A stretch of DNA of 64,000 nt from Mesaphorura yosii (Eukaryota; Arthropoda; Collembola; Poduromorpha; Tullbergiidae). The position numbers and the translations under genes were made by a program. Location: assembly GCA_009869945.1 (NCBI GenBank), contig WIXG01000152.1, forward strand, positions 1-64,000, given 5' to 3'. Under the pieces are notes generated by a model. That model had not been told where the DNA came from and made no database searches. It saw only the letters and a list, made by a program, of their open reading frames with translations. This document shows, one piece after another, positions 13,276 through 25,341 of this stretch (within the stretch, counting starts at the first letter, position 1; each line of letters starts with the position of its first letter).

Positions 13276-16200
13276 ATGGATCAAGCAGAGGCATCAACAT
13301 CACGGGAACAAGGCCCAGGACCAACTTCTTACACCATTGGTGGTGTGTTGGTCGAATTTCCCACCAAGGCATACCCTTCGCAACTGGCAATGATGAATAA
13401 GGTATGTTAAGTTAGCACTTCGGTCGGAGTTAGAATAATTGTAGATTTTGGATAAGGTTTCAAGATAGGAAAGGTCATTTAGTGACACACAAACAGTCCA
13501 GGTCAAGTCTACAAGACTATCACCTGACATTGATATCATTAATTTTCGTAGCAAGAATGGAATGAACGACGGTAGATCTTACGGTTTAAGCACAAGTGTT
13601 AAGGGATTAAGGGTTGTCTAGTCATCACAGGTTCGGGCTAATCATGTTATCATTTAATTTAATTATACAGGTAATCCAAGGCTTAAAGCATCGAAAGAAC
13701 TGCCTTTTGGAAAGTCCAACTGGATCAGGAAAAAGTTTGGCTCTACTTTGTGCAGCACTGGCCTGGCAGAGACACGAAGCTGGTAAGATTACTTCTTTAC
13801 CCTCATTTACATTTCCCTTTACTTCAACATTTGTTTCTGGTGTACTGTGCTGGACAGTTAGCATAATTGTAACAAATGGTACATCTGGGATAATCGCGTC
13901 TAATGCTCCTTGCCTTATCCCTTGCGTTACAGTTCGTGCTTCAGAACATAACGCTGCCATCGATGCTAGAGCCGAACTCGCACAAGAAGAATTCAAAAAG
14001 CAAAGACAACAGCAACGCCAAAAAGCTGAACAACTTCAACTATCTGAGAAAACTACAAAAGGTAAAAATTGTCTTTGCTCAACTATAAATATGAAATATT
14101 GAAAGCTTAGGACAGTAGTATTGCAGCGTCTCGTCGCTTTTAAAATAAAAGTTTGATTGTTTACACTCTGGAGTAGGTGTTGAAGCGTATCTTAATCATT
14201 TAATCATTTTTGATAAATGAGAAATGATCTGTTACTTTCAGATAACTCTAATTTGGCTGAGGTCGACTCAACTACTGGAGAAGACTTAAGTAAGGATGTT
14301 TTCGAATTAACTGACGACGATGAAGATTTTAAGCCGACTAAACGGTGCAAGGCTTCCACCTCGCCACAGTCGAACGTAATTAATTTGTGAGTTATGAGTA
14401 CAGCATTAAGAAATTGCTCAGGGAGTCCATTGGCGTATCTCTTAGATGAGGGAAGAATTCTTTGATGACGAAGACGAAAGCTCAAGTGATTTTAACGATG
14501 GCACCATGTACAGGACTCAAGAGGGAGAGAAAGGAAAATTGGAAGATCTTCCATATTTGGTTTCTATCGAAAAAAAAATGTCGTACGTGCAATTTAATAA
14601 TAAATAATTATATTAAAAGTTATTGAGCATCTGGCTTGTAATGTCGTTCATAAGTTGGGCCAACAATTCACTATTTCAGCGTTCCAAAAATCTTCTTTGC
14701 CACGAGGACCCACAAACAAATTTCACAAATTACTCGTGAATTGCGCAAAACAGCGTACATTAACTCAAGGTAATTAATACTCATGAAATTCGTGTAATCG
14801 CTGACTTCGAATGAAGAATGGAGCTCGAAAAATAAAAGTTTGACATTTTCTCCAACATCGAAAATTCACTACACCTCCCTTTGTCTATTATGTTTAACGA
14901 TTTAAATGACTATTCCTTTAAGGTCTGTCATTCTATCCAGTCGGGATCACACATGTATTAATCCAATGGTTGAAAATCTTCCCAACAAGAATGAGGCATG
15001 CAAGGAACTGTTGGATACTATGAATCAAATGGTAAATCAAATCAGTAAAGTTGACTTTTCCTTTTCTTTTGGTTAACCTAGTAAATTAATCCGTGTTTGT
15101 GTCTAATCGACTCTGGTAATGATTTCGTTTACATTTTTCACAGAATGGCGGTTGTGGATTTTTCGCTTCTGCTAAGAAACTTGGAGCTTTCAGCGCATTA
15201 CCGCATTATGGAGTGCGACCTGGTTATGACTTGGAAGACCTTGTGGCCGCGGGACGTGAGGTAAAATATTTCTTCGAAAAGATGAGGTTTGGGGTCTTGC
15301 TGTATTAATTTGATTCTTTGATAAAGACGAAGAGCTGCCCGTATTATGCGTCAAGATATTTATTGGCAAGTGCTGATATCATATTCTGCCCATATAACTA
15401 CTTGATTGATCCGTTCATCAGAAAGAGTGTAAGCGATAGTCACAAACCTTGCACGCCATAAACCTTACCCCTGCTATGTTTCATTACAGATGACAATTGA
15501 ATTGGAGGGCCAAGTGGTCATATTCGACGAGGGTCACAACATGGAAGACGCGTCTCGTGAAGCGTCTAGCTTTTCCATTAACCAAGAGGAAATGCAAGCC
15601 GCACTTCAGGACTGCGAGAGGGTTGCGGCCTGTGGTGTAGAACCTGATGCTCATGGTCAACTGGTGAGGGATACGTGCTTGATTACGGTGAGCCCGTCGG
15701 GGAAAACTAATCGAATACCTTTGCCGAACTTCTAGGCCAGCATGTTCTCAACCATCAGTTCTTGGATGGACAAACAACAACACCAACTGAAATCTGTCGA
15801 CTATGACAATAATGGAAAATGCTGGACTGGAACCGAACTTATGGCAGCTATGGAACTTGCTCACCTGGATCAAGAGAGACTCAAAAAGCTGACAGTAGGT
15901 TTAAAATAAGAAACATGAAATTAGCTTAAACGTACGCATTCCATCATCATTCTTGGTTGCTTATTTAGGAATACTACAAGGTCATTTTGATGCAACGAGA
16001 AAAGGATATGGAAATGTTTAAGGAGCGTGGTGGTCGTGGAGGTCATGAACGACCATCAATTACTCAGGCAACTGCCCATTTATGCGATGTGATCTTCCTA
16101 ATGTTTACTCAACTAAATGCGAAGGCTGGACTTCATCGTGATGATTTTCGTTTGGCACTTTTGAAGACAACTGTTAGAACAAAGCGACATGGCCATATTA

Positions 16201-18044
16201 ACGCCAGACAAGTGACATCCTTCAACTTTTGGTGCTTGAACCCAGCGCTTGCATATGGCGTTAGCAAACCATATTTAATACATTCATTACTTGAGTCTCA
16301 CACGTGACTATCATCGAATTTCTAATCGATTAACATTTCTGTATAGGAAATTCGAGAGCTTGTCCATAGTATTATTCTCACATCTGGGACTTTGTCGCCG
16401 ATGCAGTCATTTGAATCTGAGCTTGGCACGGCGTTTCCAATTAAACTGGAAGCCTCTCATGTCATTGATAAAAATCAGGTATTGATATTTGATATATTTC
16501 TAGCAGTCTGGGAAGAGCACGCTTAAGAAATGTGTTGTTACTGGCCTTTCTTGCAGGTTTGGGCGGCCATGATTGGTAGCGGGCCAAGTCACGTGAACTT
16601 GAATGGTTCCTACAAAACTACTGAAACTTTAGCTTACCAAGATGAACTTGGACATTTGGTCCAACGAGTTTGTATTGAGATGCCACATGGTGTTCTTTGT
16701 TTCTTCCCATCCTACAGAATGCTGGAGACTTTGTCGAACAGGTGCTATATACAAACTACTATAAGTTAAATTCCGTTAGTTTGAGCCTAGTGTCAAACGC
16801 ATTAATTCAAATCAATCATTAATTAAAGATTCAAATTCTAATGCAGATGGAGAGTTACTGGTATGTGGGATAAAATCTCCAAAGTTAAGATGATCTTCAC
16901 GGAGCCTCGAACGGGTGCCGCGGACTTTCAGGAAGTTATGACCATGTTTTACGACTCTGTCGCCAAACCAATGGTGATTTTAATGTGTTTAAAATTGAAG
17001 GGAAGTTGAGGGTTTTTTAAATAATTTAACTTGTAGCTTCTGTTTCTCCAGGGAACTCGAACTGGTGCACTTTTCTTAGCAGTCTGCAGAGGAAAAGTCA
17101 GTGAGGGATTGGACTTTGCAGATAACAATGCTAGAGCTGTGATTTGTGTAAGAGTTAAGCAATATATACACTTTTGGGACTCACGCAACTCCAACTTATT
17201 ATATAAACTGTCATATTCAGATCGGAATCCCTTTTCCTAACTACCGTGACATGCAAGTTGAACATAAGAGAGATTATAACGAAAGAAATCGTCATCGTGG
17301 GCTGCTGTCTGGAGGCGAGTGGTATGAAATTCAAGCATTCAGGTAGATACTGAAATTTTAAGACAAGTAAAACTGCTGGAAGGAAGTTGTTTCAATTTGG
17401 CTCACTTTTCTAATCAAGGGCACTTAATCAAGCGCTCGGCCGTTGCATTAGACATCGGTATGATTGGGGAGCCATCTTTTTGGTCGACGATAGGTACTTA
17501 AAGTCACCGCGGTACGTAAACTCGTTGTCGAAGTGGATTCGGACTTCGGTAAGATATTATATGGATTCAGTAAATGCGATTAAATTAATTTTTCATGTCA
17601 CCATTATAAATCTAGGTGCAGTGTTTTGACAGCTGGTCTTCTTGCATCTCAAACCTTGGCACATTCCGCGATCAAATGCTAAAGAGAACTGCTGAATTGA
17701 AGGAAGCCATGCCTTTTGGAAATGATTTAGATCAGTCAGTCGCTGCTCCTGAATTCTTGATTCCCGAAGTCTTTCGGCAATACAACAACGCTTCGAACGC
17801 ACTTAATGCATCCGGCCGGAAGGTTGCTACAGTTCAGCCGAATATTCATCACCCAATCCAGTTCGATGACGACGAAGAAAACGATCCAAGCATTGAGTCA
17901 CAGGGTTCGGAGGAGCATTTTACAGTTGGTTCTTCAAGGCCAGGTGTAAACATGTTTCCATCACCTCCTCCGAAAACCAAGAGAGTACTTCCAGGTGGCT
18001 GTTTCACAAGACAAACTAATGCCAATCGAAAGACTTTCTACTGA
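13276..18044 (+). CDS. BRIP1: FANCJ/BRIP1-type Fe-S DNA helicase
   Basis: Superfamily 2 5'-3' DNA helicase of the XPD/FANCJ group, which unwinds G-quadruplexes and acts in interstrand-crosslink repair in the nucleus. Nineteen exons give 966 residues: 13276-13401, 13671-13782, 13933-14061, 14242-14375, 14446-14582, 14680-14769, 14923-15031, 15144-15260, 15327-15428, 15490-15663, 15736-15894, 15969-16259, 16347-16478, 16557-16741, 16847-16973, 17052-17147, 17221-17342, 17419-17548, 17616-18044. The start is followed by YTIGGV and [10 protein letters not shown], as in vertebrate BRIP1. Walker A is ESPTGSGKS (Lys63). The four Fe-S cysteines are 254, 269, 283 and 322. Motif III is TSGTLSP, V is [11 protein letters not shown] is QALGRCIRH (785-793). 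Motif II reads DEGH (365-368) instead of the usual DEAH. The insert between Walker A and motif Ia is acidic. The tail after the helicase core is about 140 residues, against about 370 in human (1249 residues in all). Close in similarity to human BRIP1 along the core, so RTEL1 or DDX11 are unlikely. The exon 4/5 border is the least certain. Confidence 0.95.
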
Positions 18045-18163
18045 AACTAGATGTAACAATGAACTCCCAGTAACTCGCTCGCTATGTTTCTCAAATGTTG
18101 TACTCTGAACTTTGTTAGCAACTTTTGCACTAAATATAAATGAAATGTTTCAGTAAACCAAGA

Positions 18164-18169
18164 AATAAA
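18164..18169 (+). terminator. polyadenylation signal of BRIP1
   Basis: AATAAA lies 120 bp after the BRIP1 stop codon. The stops of BRIP1 and of the convergent ionotropic receptor are only 320 bp apart (18045-18364), and nothing else is seen in that spacer. Confidence 0.6.
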
Positions 18170-18364
18170 ATGTTGTCCATGGAAAGTTTTCATAGTTCAT
18201 TATTATTTCTCTCTTCCCGTCTACAAGAATTCGTGAACAGAAAATGCATCGTAATTTTAACCTCTAGGTGATGATACTGAAAATTACAAAATTCCCTTGC
18301 CCTGATGAACTTTGAGGGACAGCAGCATGTAAGGTCATTCGGCAATTCACGGCGTAGAAAGTGG

Positions 18365-21300
18365 TCACCATAATCCATTCTCAAGATGAGGGAATCTGGA
18401 TTTATTTGTTGCAAACACAGTTCCAAAGTCGCTGTTGTACGTGAAAAGTGGCTGCGGCGTGGCCCTGGAGTTGTCCCTGCCGTCGAACCCGTGACTTGAA
18501 AAGACAGAGAATCGACGACTACTTGGAGTGCCTTCTACCCTGGTGACCCTGGACGTGGAGTTGTTGAGCCTCGGATACAGGACGAGTTCGAATGCTAGGA
18601 GAGAACACGCAATGCTGGCGCCAAGAATTAGTAGCAGAAACGCTGTTCCGGTTTCGTAAAGTGACATTCCTTTAAACTCATTTCCAACTCCGGAGCAGCC
18701 TGAACTCTCGCCCCACCACTTTTTAAAAAGTCTTCGCATTTGCCCTGTTTCTCGTATTTTGGCAACTCTGCAAGTGGTGCAGTAGAAAGTAAATTATCAA
18801 CCGATTTCGTGTAATGTCGTGATCATAGTTTGTGCAAAGTCATACTTGTGAGAAACTGAAGCGGCGTAAGGAAGATTCTTCTGGTAGCCCATGTAACCAA
18901 ATCCAGCGAAATAGTTTCCAGGCACCCAAGTGAAGGAACAGTTGTCCTTGATCATGAATGTCGGCACCAAGTCACTCGTGAAAAAGGCATACTTCTCATG
19001 GTAGACCTTCTCAAGTCCATCACGGAACCCACTCACCAAGCCAGACTGGTCGCGTTCAATCCGTTTCGAGAATTGCTGAAACTCTGGCTGCGGAGAATCC
19101 TGAATTCGTATCACAAGAATGTGTGAATGCAAAGCACGTGCACGTGTGCGAATAAGTTCTTGCCTTGACTCTTTCCTCCGACGAAGATCCCTTGACAAGT
19201 CCGATTCTCCAATGTGGGTTGTAGACAGCCTCTGATAATGAGTTGAGCGGCAACTTCTCTGTCGTGGACGCCAAAAAGGATGTCAGCACTGCGGTGTAGC
19301 TGGCATAAATGACGACAGCTAACAGCCACATCGAGCCCAGCACAATTCTGCTGGGCAATTTTTCAAATTTGTAGTGTCCTTCCAGAGCTACAAATGCATA
19401 CACAGGAAATTCCCAATTATTTGCTTAAATGGACATTTATCTTGTGCCATTACATTTCTGCAGAAAGCAGACGAAGAAGTAGCAGGTCGACGCGAGAGGC
19501 GTCAAATCCATGATGTTGAACAGGGTGAACAAGTGCACAAGAAGGACTCCGAGGGCCACTGTGCAGGGAATCGCCAGCCAAACCTCCCAGTGGAATGGTT
19601 CCAAAAATACGTTCCATTTCAGTTCAGTATTCTGGACATCTCTTCTGATCAACAAGCGTGTCTGAGAAATGCATTCAATAGAAAATGTCTGGAATCCGCG
19701 AGATAAGATGATGAGACATCAGAACCTTGACCTTAGCCGGTTATTCGCACTTGGGTCGAATTGCGAATGAACTGAATCTACTTGTTCATGTTTACATTAT
19801 CTTGAAAAACTGAGATCACGACCTCTGAGTCATTGTTCTGACTTAATGCATACGTTTGACAAATTCTGGTGGAGTCATCCGGAGGAGACTTCGTATTGTT
19901 TGCTTTGTGTACAGAAAGCATTCCGTTCAATTTCTCACTTGCGTGTACGTCTGGACTACTGATTGATTGACAGCGGCCTGATCACAAACCGTTGCACGAC
20001 TCGTTATCATTCGAATAACTTCAACTTACGGTAACTTTATCGCCCAGTAACATCGCATTTCCAGATCATTGCCATCGATATGTTATTGTGGAAATATTTA
20101 TCGCCGGACAATGTTATTGCATGTCGAATTATCGCTGGCAAAAATCATGAACCCTAACTGCCACCCCGCAATAAACTCCCCCTACCTAAGCTATAAATAG
20201 CCTAAGGGGCTACCCCGCAATGAACGCCCCTCACCATCGATAACCTGCAATAAACTGTGTTCTGCGTTAACGTTGCCCAGCGATTAATATTTCCATGTTC
20301 TCAAACGGGAAGAGACGCTTACTGCACTGTATTCAATCGGTGGTGAGAAGTCCATCACTTCCTTTCTTGATGCTGTAAAGCTGAATGACATCATCGCGAT
20401 GTCGACTTCCTGCGGACGACAGTACATACAAAACAAGAAATTGTCAAGACAAGAGCTTTGAGAAAATAAGTAGAGAAATGGGACCGGTTACCTGACGCTT
20501 GATTTGTCCAACCATTCCTGTCCAGTTGCCAGAGGCGTCCACTAAGCCAAATCCTCGATCTCCTGGTTCGATTAAAATGTACCTGCGAAATCATTACAGC
20601 TTTATATCTGGAGTCTCAAAGTATACTTGGCAATGAGTCTGAGTCATTGATTTCATACGTGAAGTTGAGTGTGACGCTTAGGGTCTCCAAAATATCCGGC
20701 AAGTAGCCTCTTGCCTGCACCACTTTGTCGGTTGTCGAGTCCCGGTTCAAGTACACGACAGGATTTCCCTGGAAATTCATCTGGACTTTAATTTCTCCCT
20801 ACTTAGATGAGAATTACCAAAATGCGTCCGAGCTCATCGCCGGAAACCGGCTGGCATAATTTCAGCTTGCGATAGAATTCGAATGACAAATGGAGGGTGG
20901 GTTCCACGCATTACCAAATAATCCACAGAGCGCGTATGCTAGTCAGACATCGCGCATTGCAGGCTTGCACTGACCTCAACCGACGTAACTCGAAGCACTT
21001 GGCCATGAAAATTTTCCAGTCTTTCTTGATTCGCCAGGTGCAGTCCATCCGTCGAGGACCAGACACCCAGTGGATTACGAACCGAGTACGAGGAGGTGGC
21101 GAAGCCATAAATATCCTCCATGTAGATTTTAACTTCCGCGTTGTTGCCGCTTCCGCTGCCACGCTCGGCCGTGTACGAAGCAAGAGTCAATTTGTAATTA
21201 AAATCAAGTTTAGGGCGTAGGTTGGGTAGACTAAAGTTTTGGCCTAGCATGAGCACGAACGCCAGTTGTGAAAAGTTCCTTGCTAGTATTTGGCTAATTT

Positions 21301-21895
21301 CATGCCCGGCTCCTGGATGCAAGAAGTTAAGAGTTACGACAGGGAGTCTTCTATAGCTCTTGTATTGAGTTAGTTTGGTGCTGCTTGGACTCGAAGTCAA
21401 CAAAGTTGGCATGTGAGGTTGAGACGCTTGACCGCGGGTCTCATTGCCATGCAGACTCCCGGCATGGTCGTAAGCTTCGCATGAAACGTGGACGTGATTT
21501 CGAATCATAAATCGCTGCATGTATGCACATACGTATGGGTTTATGGCTGGAGTAGGGAACAGAACTCGGACTGCGTCCCACTTCCTTGATTTGCTGAAAT
21601 CGCCAAGAAAGTAGCAAAAATGTGCGAGTTTTGTGTCAAGATCCTTCGTAAACTGCTGGTATGCTGTAGTGATGAAGGCTGAGTCATTCGGATGGCTGAA
21701 CGTGTAACCGGAGAACTCGGCGACGAATCTGTTGTTATTCACCATCACTTCGACTATTGGTTTTGGCAATTGTTTAAGTAAATTCGCACCCACGAACAGT
21801 GTATTCTTCTGGCTGCTTTTGAAATTTGCAAACCAGAAAAGTGAATACAATGAGAGCAACATAAACACTTGACTCATCGTTCCTTTCATTATCAC
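18365..21895 (-). CDS. ionotropic receptor (IR, iGluR-related ligand-gated channel)
   Basis: Variant ionotropic glutamate receptor of the protostome chemosensory IR family, a plasma-membrane cation channel subunit. Exons, in minus order: 21895-20975, 20865-20818 (tentative), 20768-20659, 20582-20492, 20409-20323, 19661-19454, 19387-19164, 19099-18802, 18765-18365, giving about 795 residues. The N-terminus is a signal peptide (MSQVFMLLSLYSLFWF), then a short extracellular domain of about 280 residues. The S1 half contains GNWTGMVGQIKRQ and SRKEVMDFSPP with the conserved ligand-site arginine. Next come the first membrane segment (FHWEVWLAIP), a pore region, RIVLGSMWLLAVVIYASYTA with the SYTA gate motif, the S2 half, and a last membrane segment near GMSLYETGTAFLLLILGA. 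The intron at 19163-19100 starts GC. The short exon joining VLRVTSVE to GNPVVYLNRD is uncertain (see findings). Subfamily cannot be named; it is not IR25a or IR8a by its short N-terminal domain. Convergent with BRIP1. Confidence 0.9.
20029..20300. repeat. foldback-like repeat cluster inside an IR intron
   Basis: This lies in the one long intron of the IR gene (20322-19662, 661 bp; the others whose borders are settled are 64-82 bp). 20089-20120 and the reverse complement of 20264-20295 match at about 24 of 29 aligned bases over their best part (shared GGAAATATTTATCGC-type core). Between the arms, a 19-base unit ACCCCGCAATAAACTCCCC at about 20163 recurs with two differences at about 20213, and TTATCGC occurs three times (about 20037, 20098, 20138). 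This resembles a small inverted-repeat (MITE-like) insertion or a locally amplified sequence. I recognise no family. Confidence 0.4.
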
Positions 21896-24800
21896 GCATC
21901 ACCAGGATGCGAATCTGTTTCGTGGAATTGTCGGAACCCATACACAGCCTTTGATTATTTACTTTAGTCCACAAGGAATCGACTCATAAACTTCATCAAT
22001 GTTTTTTCGAACGTGTGCGTTTTATGGACATCGTTGACTTTCAACGCAAACCGTCACTCGAATGCCACACCATGAGGAATAAAAGTTAAGACTGTTTATT
22101 GTTACATTCCCCTTCATGTCTTCTCATCCCACATTCATTATCCTCAAGAATAGACAATTCTGCAATTTACTGATGGTATCACGCTCACATTTTTTTCACG
22201 AATGAGTTCTACATTTTAAAAACCACGCACTAAGTTGGACTTTGTGGATATGGGATTCATACTCGATTCAAATTCCACGAATAAACAGAAATTTCATGAT
22301 GCGGTTGGTCATGAGGTTGACCATCAAATGCCTGGCATGTGGCCGCTCCTCGCGTGAAAACAATAACACAATTTTATGGCTGGTTTGAAGGTCCATGCTC
22401 TTTACAGCTTCATCTGCGTAACAAGATTTTCACAAAAATCACAAGAAAATGCAAGATTCACAATGATTGCGGCGTGTGGCTTCAATGCGTCTCCTCGCGT
22501 GTAATGTTTGTGTATTACATTACTTGACGCTCACTAGCGGTCAGATAACGAGAATGTTGGGCAGACTTCTTTTCGGAACTGAATGGGGCACAAGTGACTG
22601 AACTCTTTTTATATTTTCATGAGCAAAACAACAAAACAGCGTCTCGTATCTAACTAAGGCTCTCAAATCGGCAGTATTATTGTCTACAATCACACATTTG
22701 ATGTTGTGGTGTTGGAATCAACAATAGAAATTGAATCACTGGTTCTATTGTGGTGGGTAATGGGCACCGAACAGAGCCACCGAATTCGTTTTTGTTTGTC
22801 TACGAAGAAACATACAGAGCTTGACTTGCATGTTTGCAACCATTTACACACGTCTTTTGTATGTCGGTAAAACTCTATTTCGCCCAAATTAAGGGCTAAT
22901 TTCGTACAAACTAAAGTAGCTCGTGGGAAATTACACTTCTAAGAACCCTCTAGATGTACCTTACGATTTTGTGGATTATGATACAAACTACAAAAGCAAA
23001 AATAACGCAGCACATTCACTCGCCAAAAAAATTTTCACATTCATACATGGAAAGTGTGATTGATATTGAGTGTCATTTTTCTGAATGAAATATTCATTTA
23101 TATATGCAAATTTTCGCACTTCCATTTATCTTCGAGTGGGAAAAAGTTATTCGTACTTGATATGAGGAAAGCCTCGTGTGGGACATAACTCAACTGCTGA
23201 CAGTTTACGAGTACAAAATCTTCCAGACTGAAGACTAATGGCACGTTGCAGTGAGTAGCCATACTTACGTCAAATGAATGCACCTGCCCAATTCGTTGAC
23301 ATTTTATATTTCCGAAAACCATAATTATGAATGCCAAATGAGATAAATGTACGTTGTTCACTGATGTCAAGCATGGGACTCAAAGGTGAGAATCAATTGC
23401 ACGGTACGTTAAAAATTGAGGCTTAATGACAATTTACACTGCTCCCTGACATGCGACGGAATTATCTTGCTTTCTTCGAAGCAAAGAAAGCAACGTTTTC
23501 CTTGAAACAGCTGAAGAGAAGGTGAAGAGCCTGTTTCAAGAATTGGAAGGATGACACACAAGTGATCGTTTGCCAAGGACAAATTTAATTCTGATGCTTG
23601 CCAAAATATTGTAAATACACATTTACATTTTTATTTGCTTATTTAATCGTTTTGTGATTCATGTGTGACTAAATCGTTACATAATTCATACTAACAACTC
23701 TTTCTAGACTTTTAGTCTTAGCTATATTTTCTTAAGGGTTATTACAGTAAATCAAGTCAATTGTTAACGTTAGCTGCCATCTGCTAAATTCCATGATTAC
23801 AAATGCCGCGCCTGTCAACTTAGAAATGACCATTCCACGACCTCCCAATACACAAATATTGCAAACTTACGTCTTTTCTAGCGCTACACTCGAAGAGTAA
23901 TTTCTAACTACGCTACATTACTATTCTTATCTGAGAACAATTACAAGACGTCTACGGTTTTGTGAGGTCTGGACAACGGATAGATAAGCTATTTATAGAA
24001 GCCTTCGTCTGTGTGAGGTCTTAGAATAGTATATACCCATGCCAATTCAGTACAAATTTACACTTTCTACTTCATAAAGTACAGCTTGCGGAAAATTCGC
24101 AGGTACATTCATTCCCTTAATTTAGATTCATCAACTTTCACGTACGCAGTTTGCCTTGACCTTAGAACACTATTTACGAACGGTTACCAGTTCACAAATC
24201 TCAGGAATATAATTTTCATTACCACTCAAAAATAAAGGACGAATGTGACAAGCATGTGGTTCAAGGGCCAGTAACTTTGTGTGCAATCGAATCAAAACTT
24301 AATTGAGTTTCCACCAATTAGAAAATTCAACTGAGAATGTAAAGTTTCCACTCTTGACTTTTGAACTGCATAAAATTTTAATCTGAGAGATAAAATTTGG
24401 AAATTAAAAGAACTCAGGCAGCAGGATTTGGATTGGGAGGATTTGAGATCTCAGGCTTGAACAAAGCCACACTGCGAGATATGAATCGAATTGAGGATCA
24501 AAATCAGAGTGGGACATGTTGAATGAAATAATCGTAATCATTAACTAATATTAAAAGGAACATTAAACTCCTTGACACTCTATCAGTGAATGTGAGGAGA
24601 GCAATTAAACGCAAGCACAAAATATGAATCCGTGCATACATGCGACGATTACTCCACAGCTACGGTTGAAGCTAAGGGAGTCGGGTTCATTCAGAGTCGT
24701 TTTTTAAACGAACAAGAGCGGTGGACAAGATTTATAGCATTGACCCCATTCAAGTGCAAGTGAAGAATAAAGTCCGCAGCGTCACCTTTGACTCGAGACG

Positions 24801-25341
24801 ATTCCCGTGAACCTGACGTTGAATCCTATAAATAATATGCACAAGCGACCAATCCCAGAGGTTGGGAAACTCATGTTCAAAGTCGTAATTCGTTGACACC
24901 GCTGCTTTGGTAAAAATAATCAAAGATCACATGGTGAGAATTCAATTCCTGTCCATAAACTAAAGCTAAAGCATTGCGTTCACAAGACAAAGCAACATGT
25001 AGATTCCAACTCAGTTGTCTTTACTGTGAAGATACTGTGGAGCAGACAAAGCTAACGACTGTAATGAAATTGAAGAATGTGGCCAGACGGACAACAAAGG
25101 AAGTTGTTGAAGAAAATTAACTCGAAATTCCACACCTCAACTTGCCAAAAAATGAGAATGTTTTCGCAAATGGGAATTCGTTTCACACATCGCAAAGCTA
25201 GCTGACTGAAACGTAAAATTAAAATTGAAATTGAACGAAAGGAATTCTGAGTACTAGGGTTAAGTAGGGAAGGTTGAGTACAATTCCTCGCAGTAAATGA
25301 AGTTGCGCTTGAATACATTCAGTAAGCTCGACGTTAAGCAT
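21896..25341. other. gene-free spacer between IR and connectin
   Basis: No supported gene in 3.4 kb. It carries the upstream region of the IR gene (21896 onward) and the 3' flank of the connectin-like gene. Open frames are short (under 95 codons), without recognisable domains or matching splice partners. An AATAAA on the + strand near 24765 has no obvious gene before it. Confidence 0.6.

Noticed and set aside
14376-14445. Apparent stop codons around the BRIP1 exon 4/5 border
   Set aside because: Using the donor at 14376 (GTAATT) keeps the frame and the whole gene then sums to 967 codons including stop, so this is an intron, not a break.
15664-15687. Longer form of BRIP1 exon 10 using a donor at 15688
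   Set aside because: It keeps phase too, but the shorter form aligns residue for residue with human BRIP1.
20188-20199. TATAAATA within the IR intron as a promoter
   Set aside because: No transcript start or reading frame follows; it lies within the repeat cluster.
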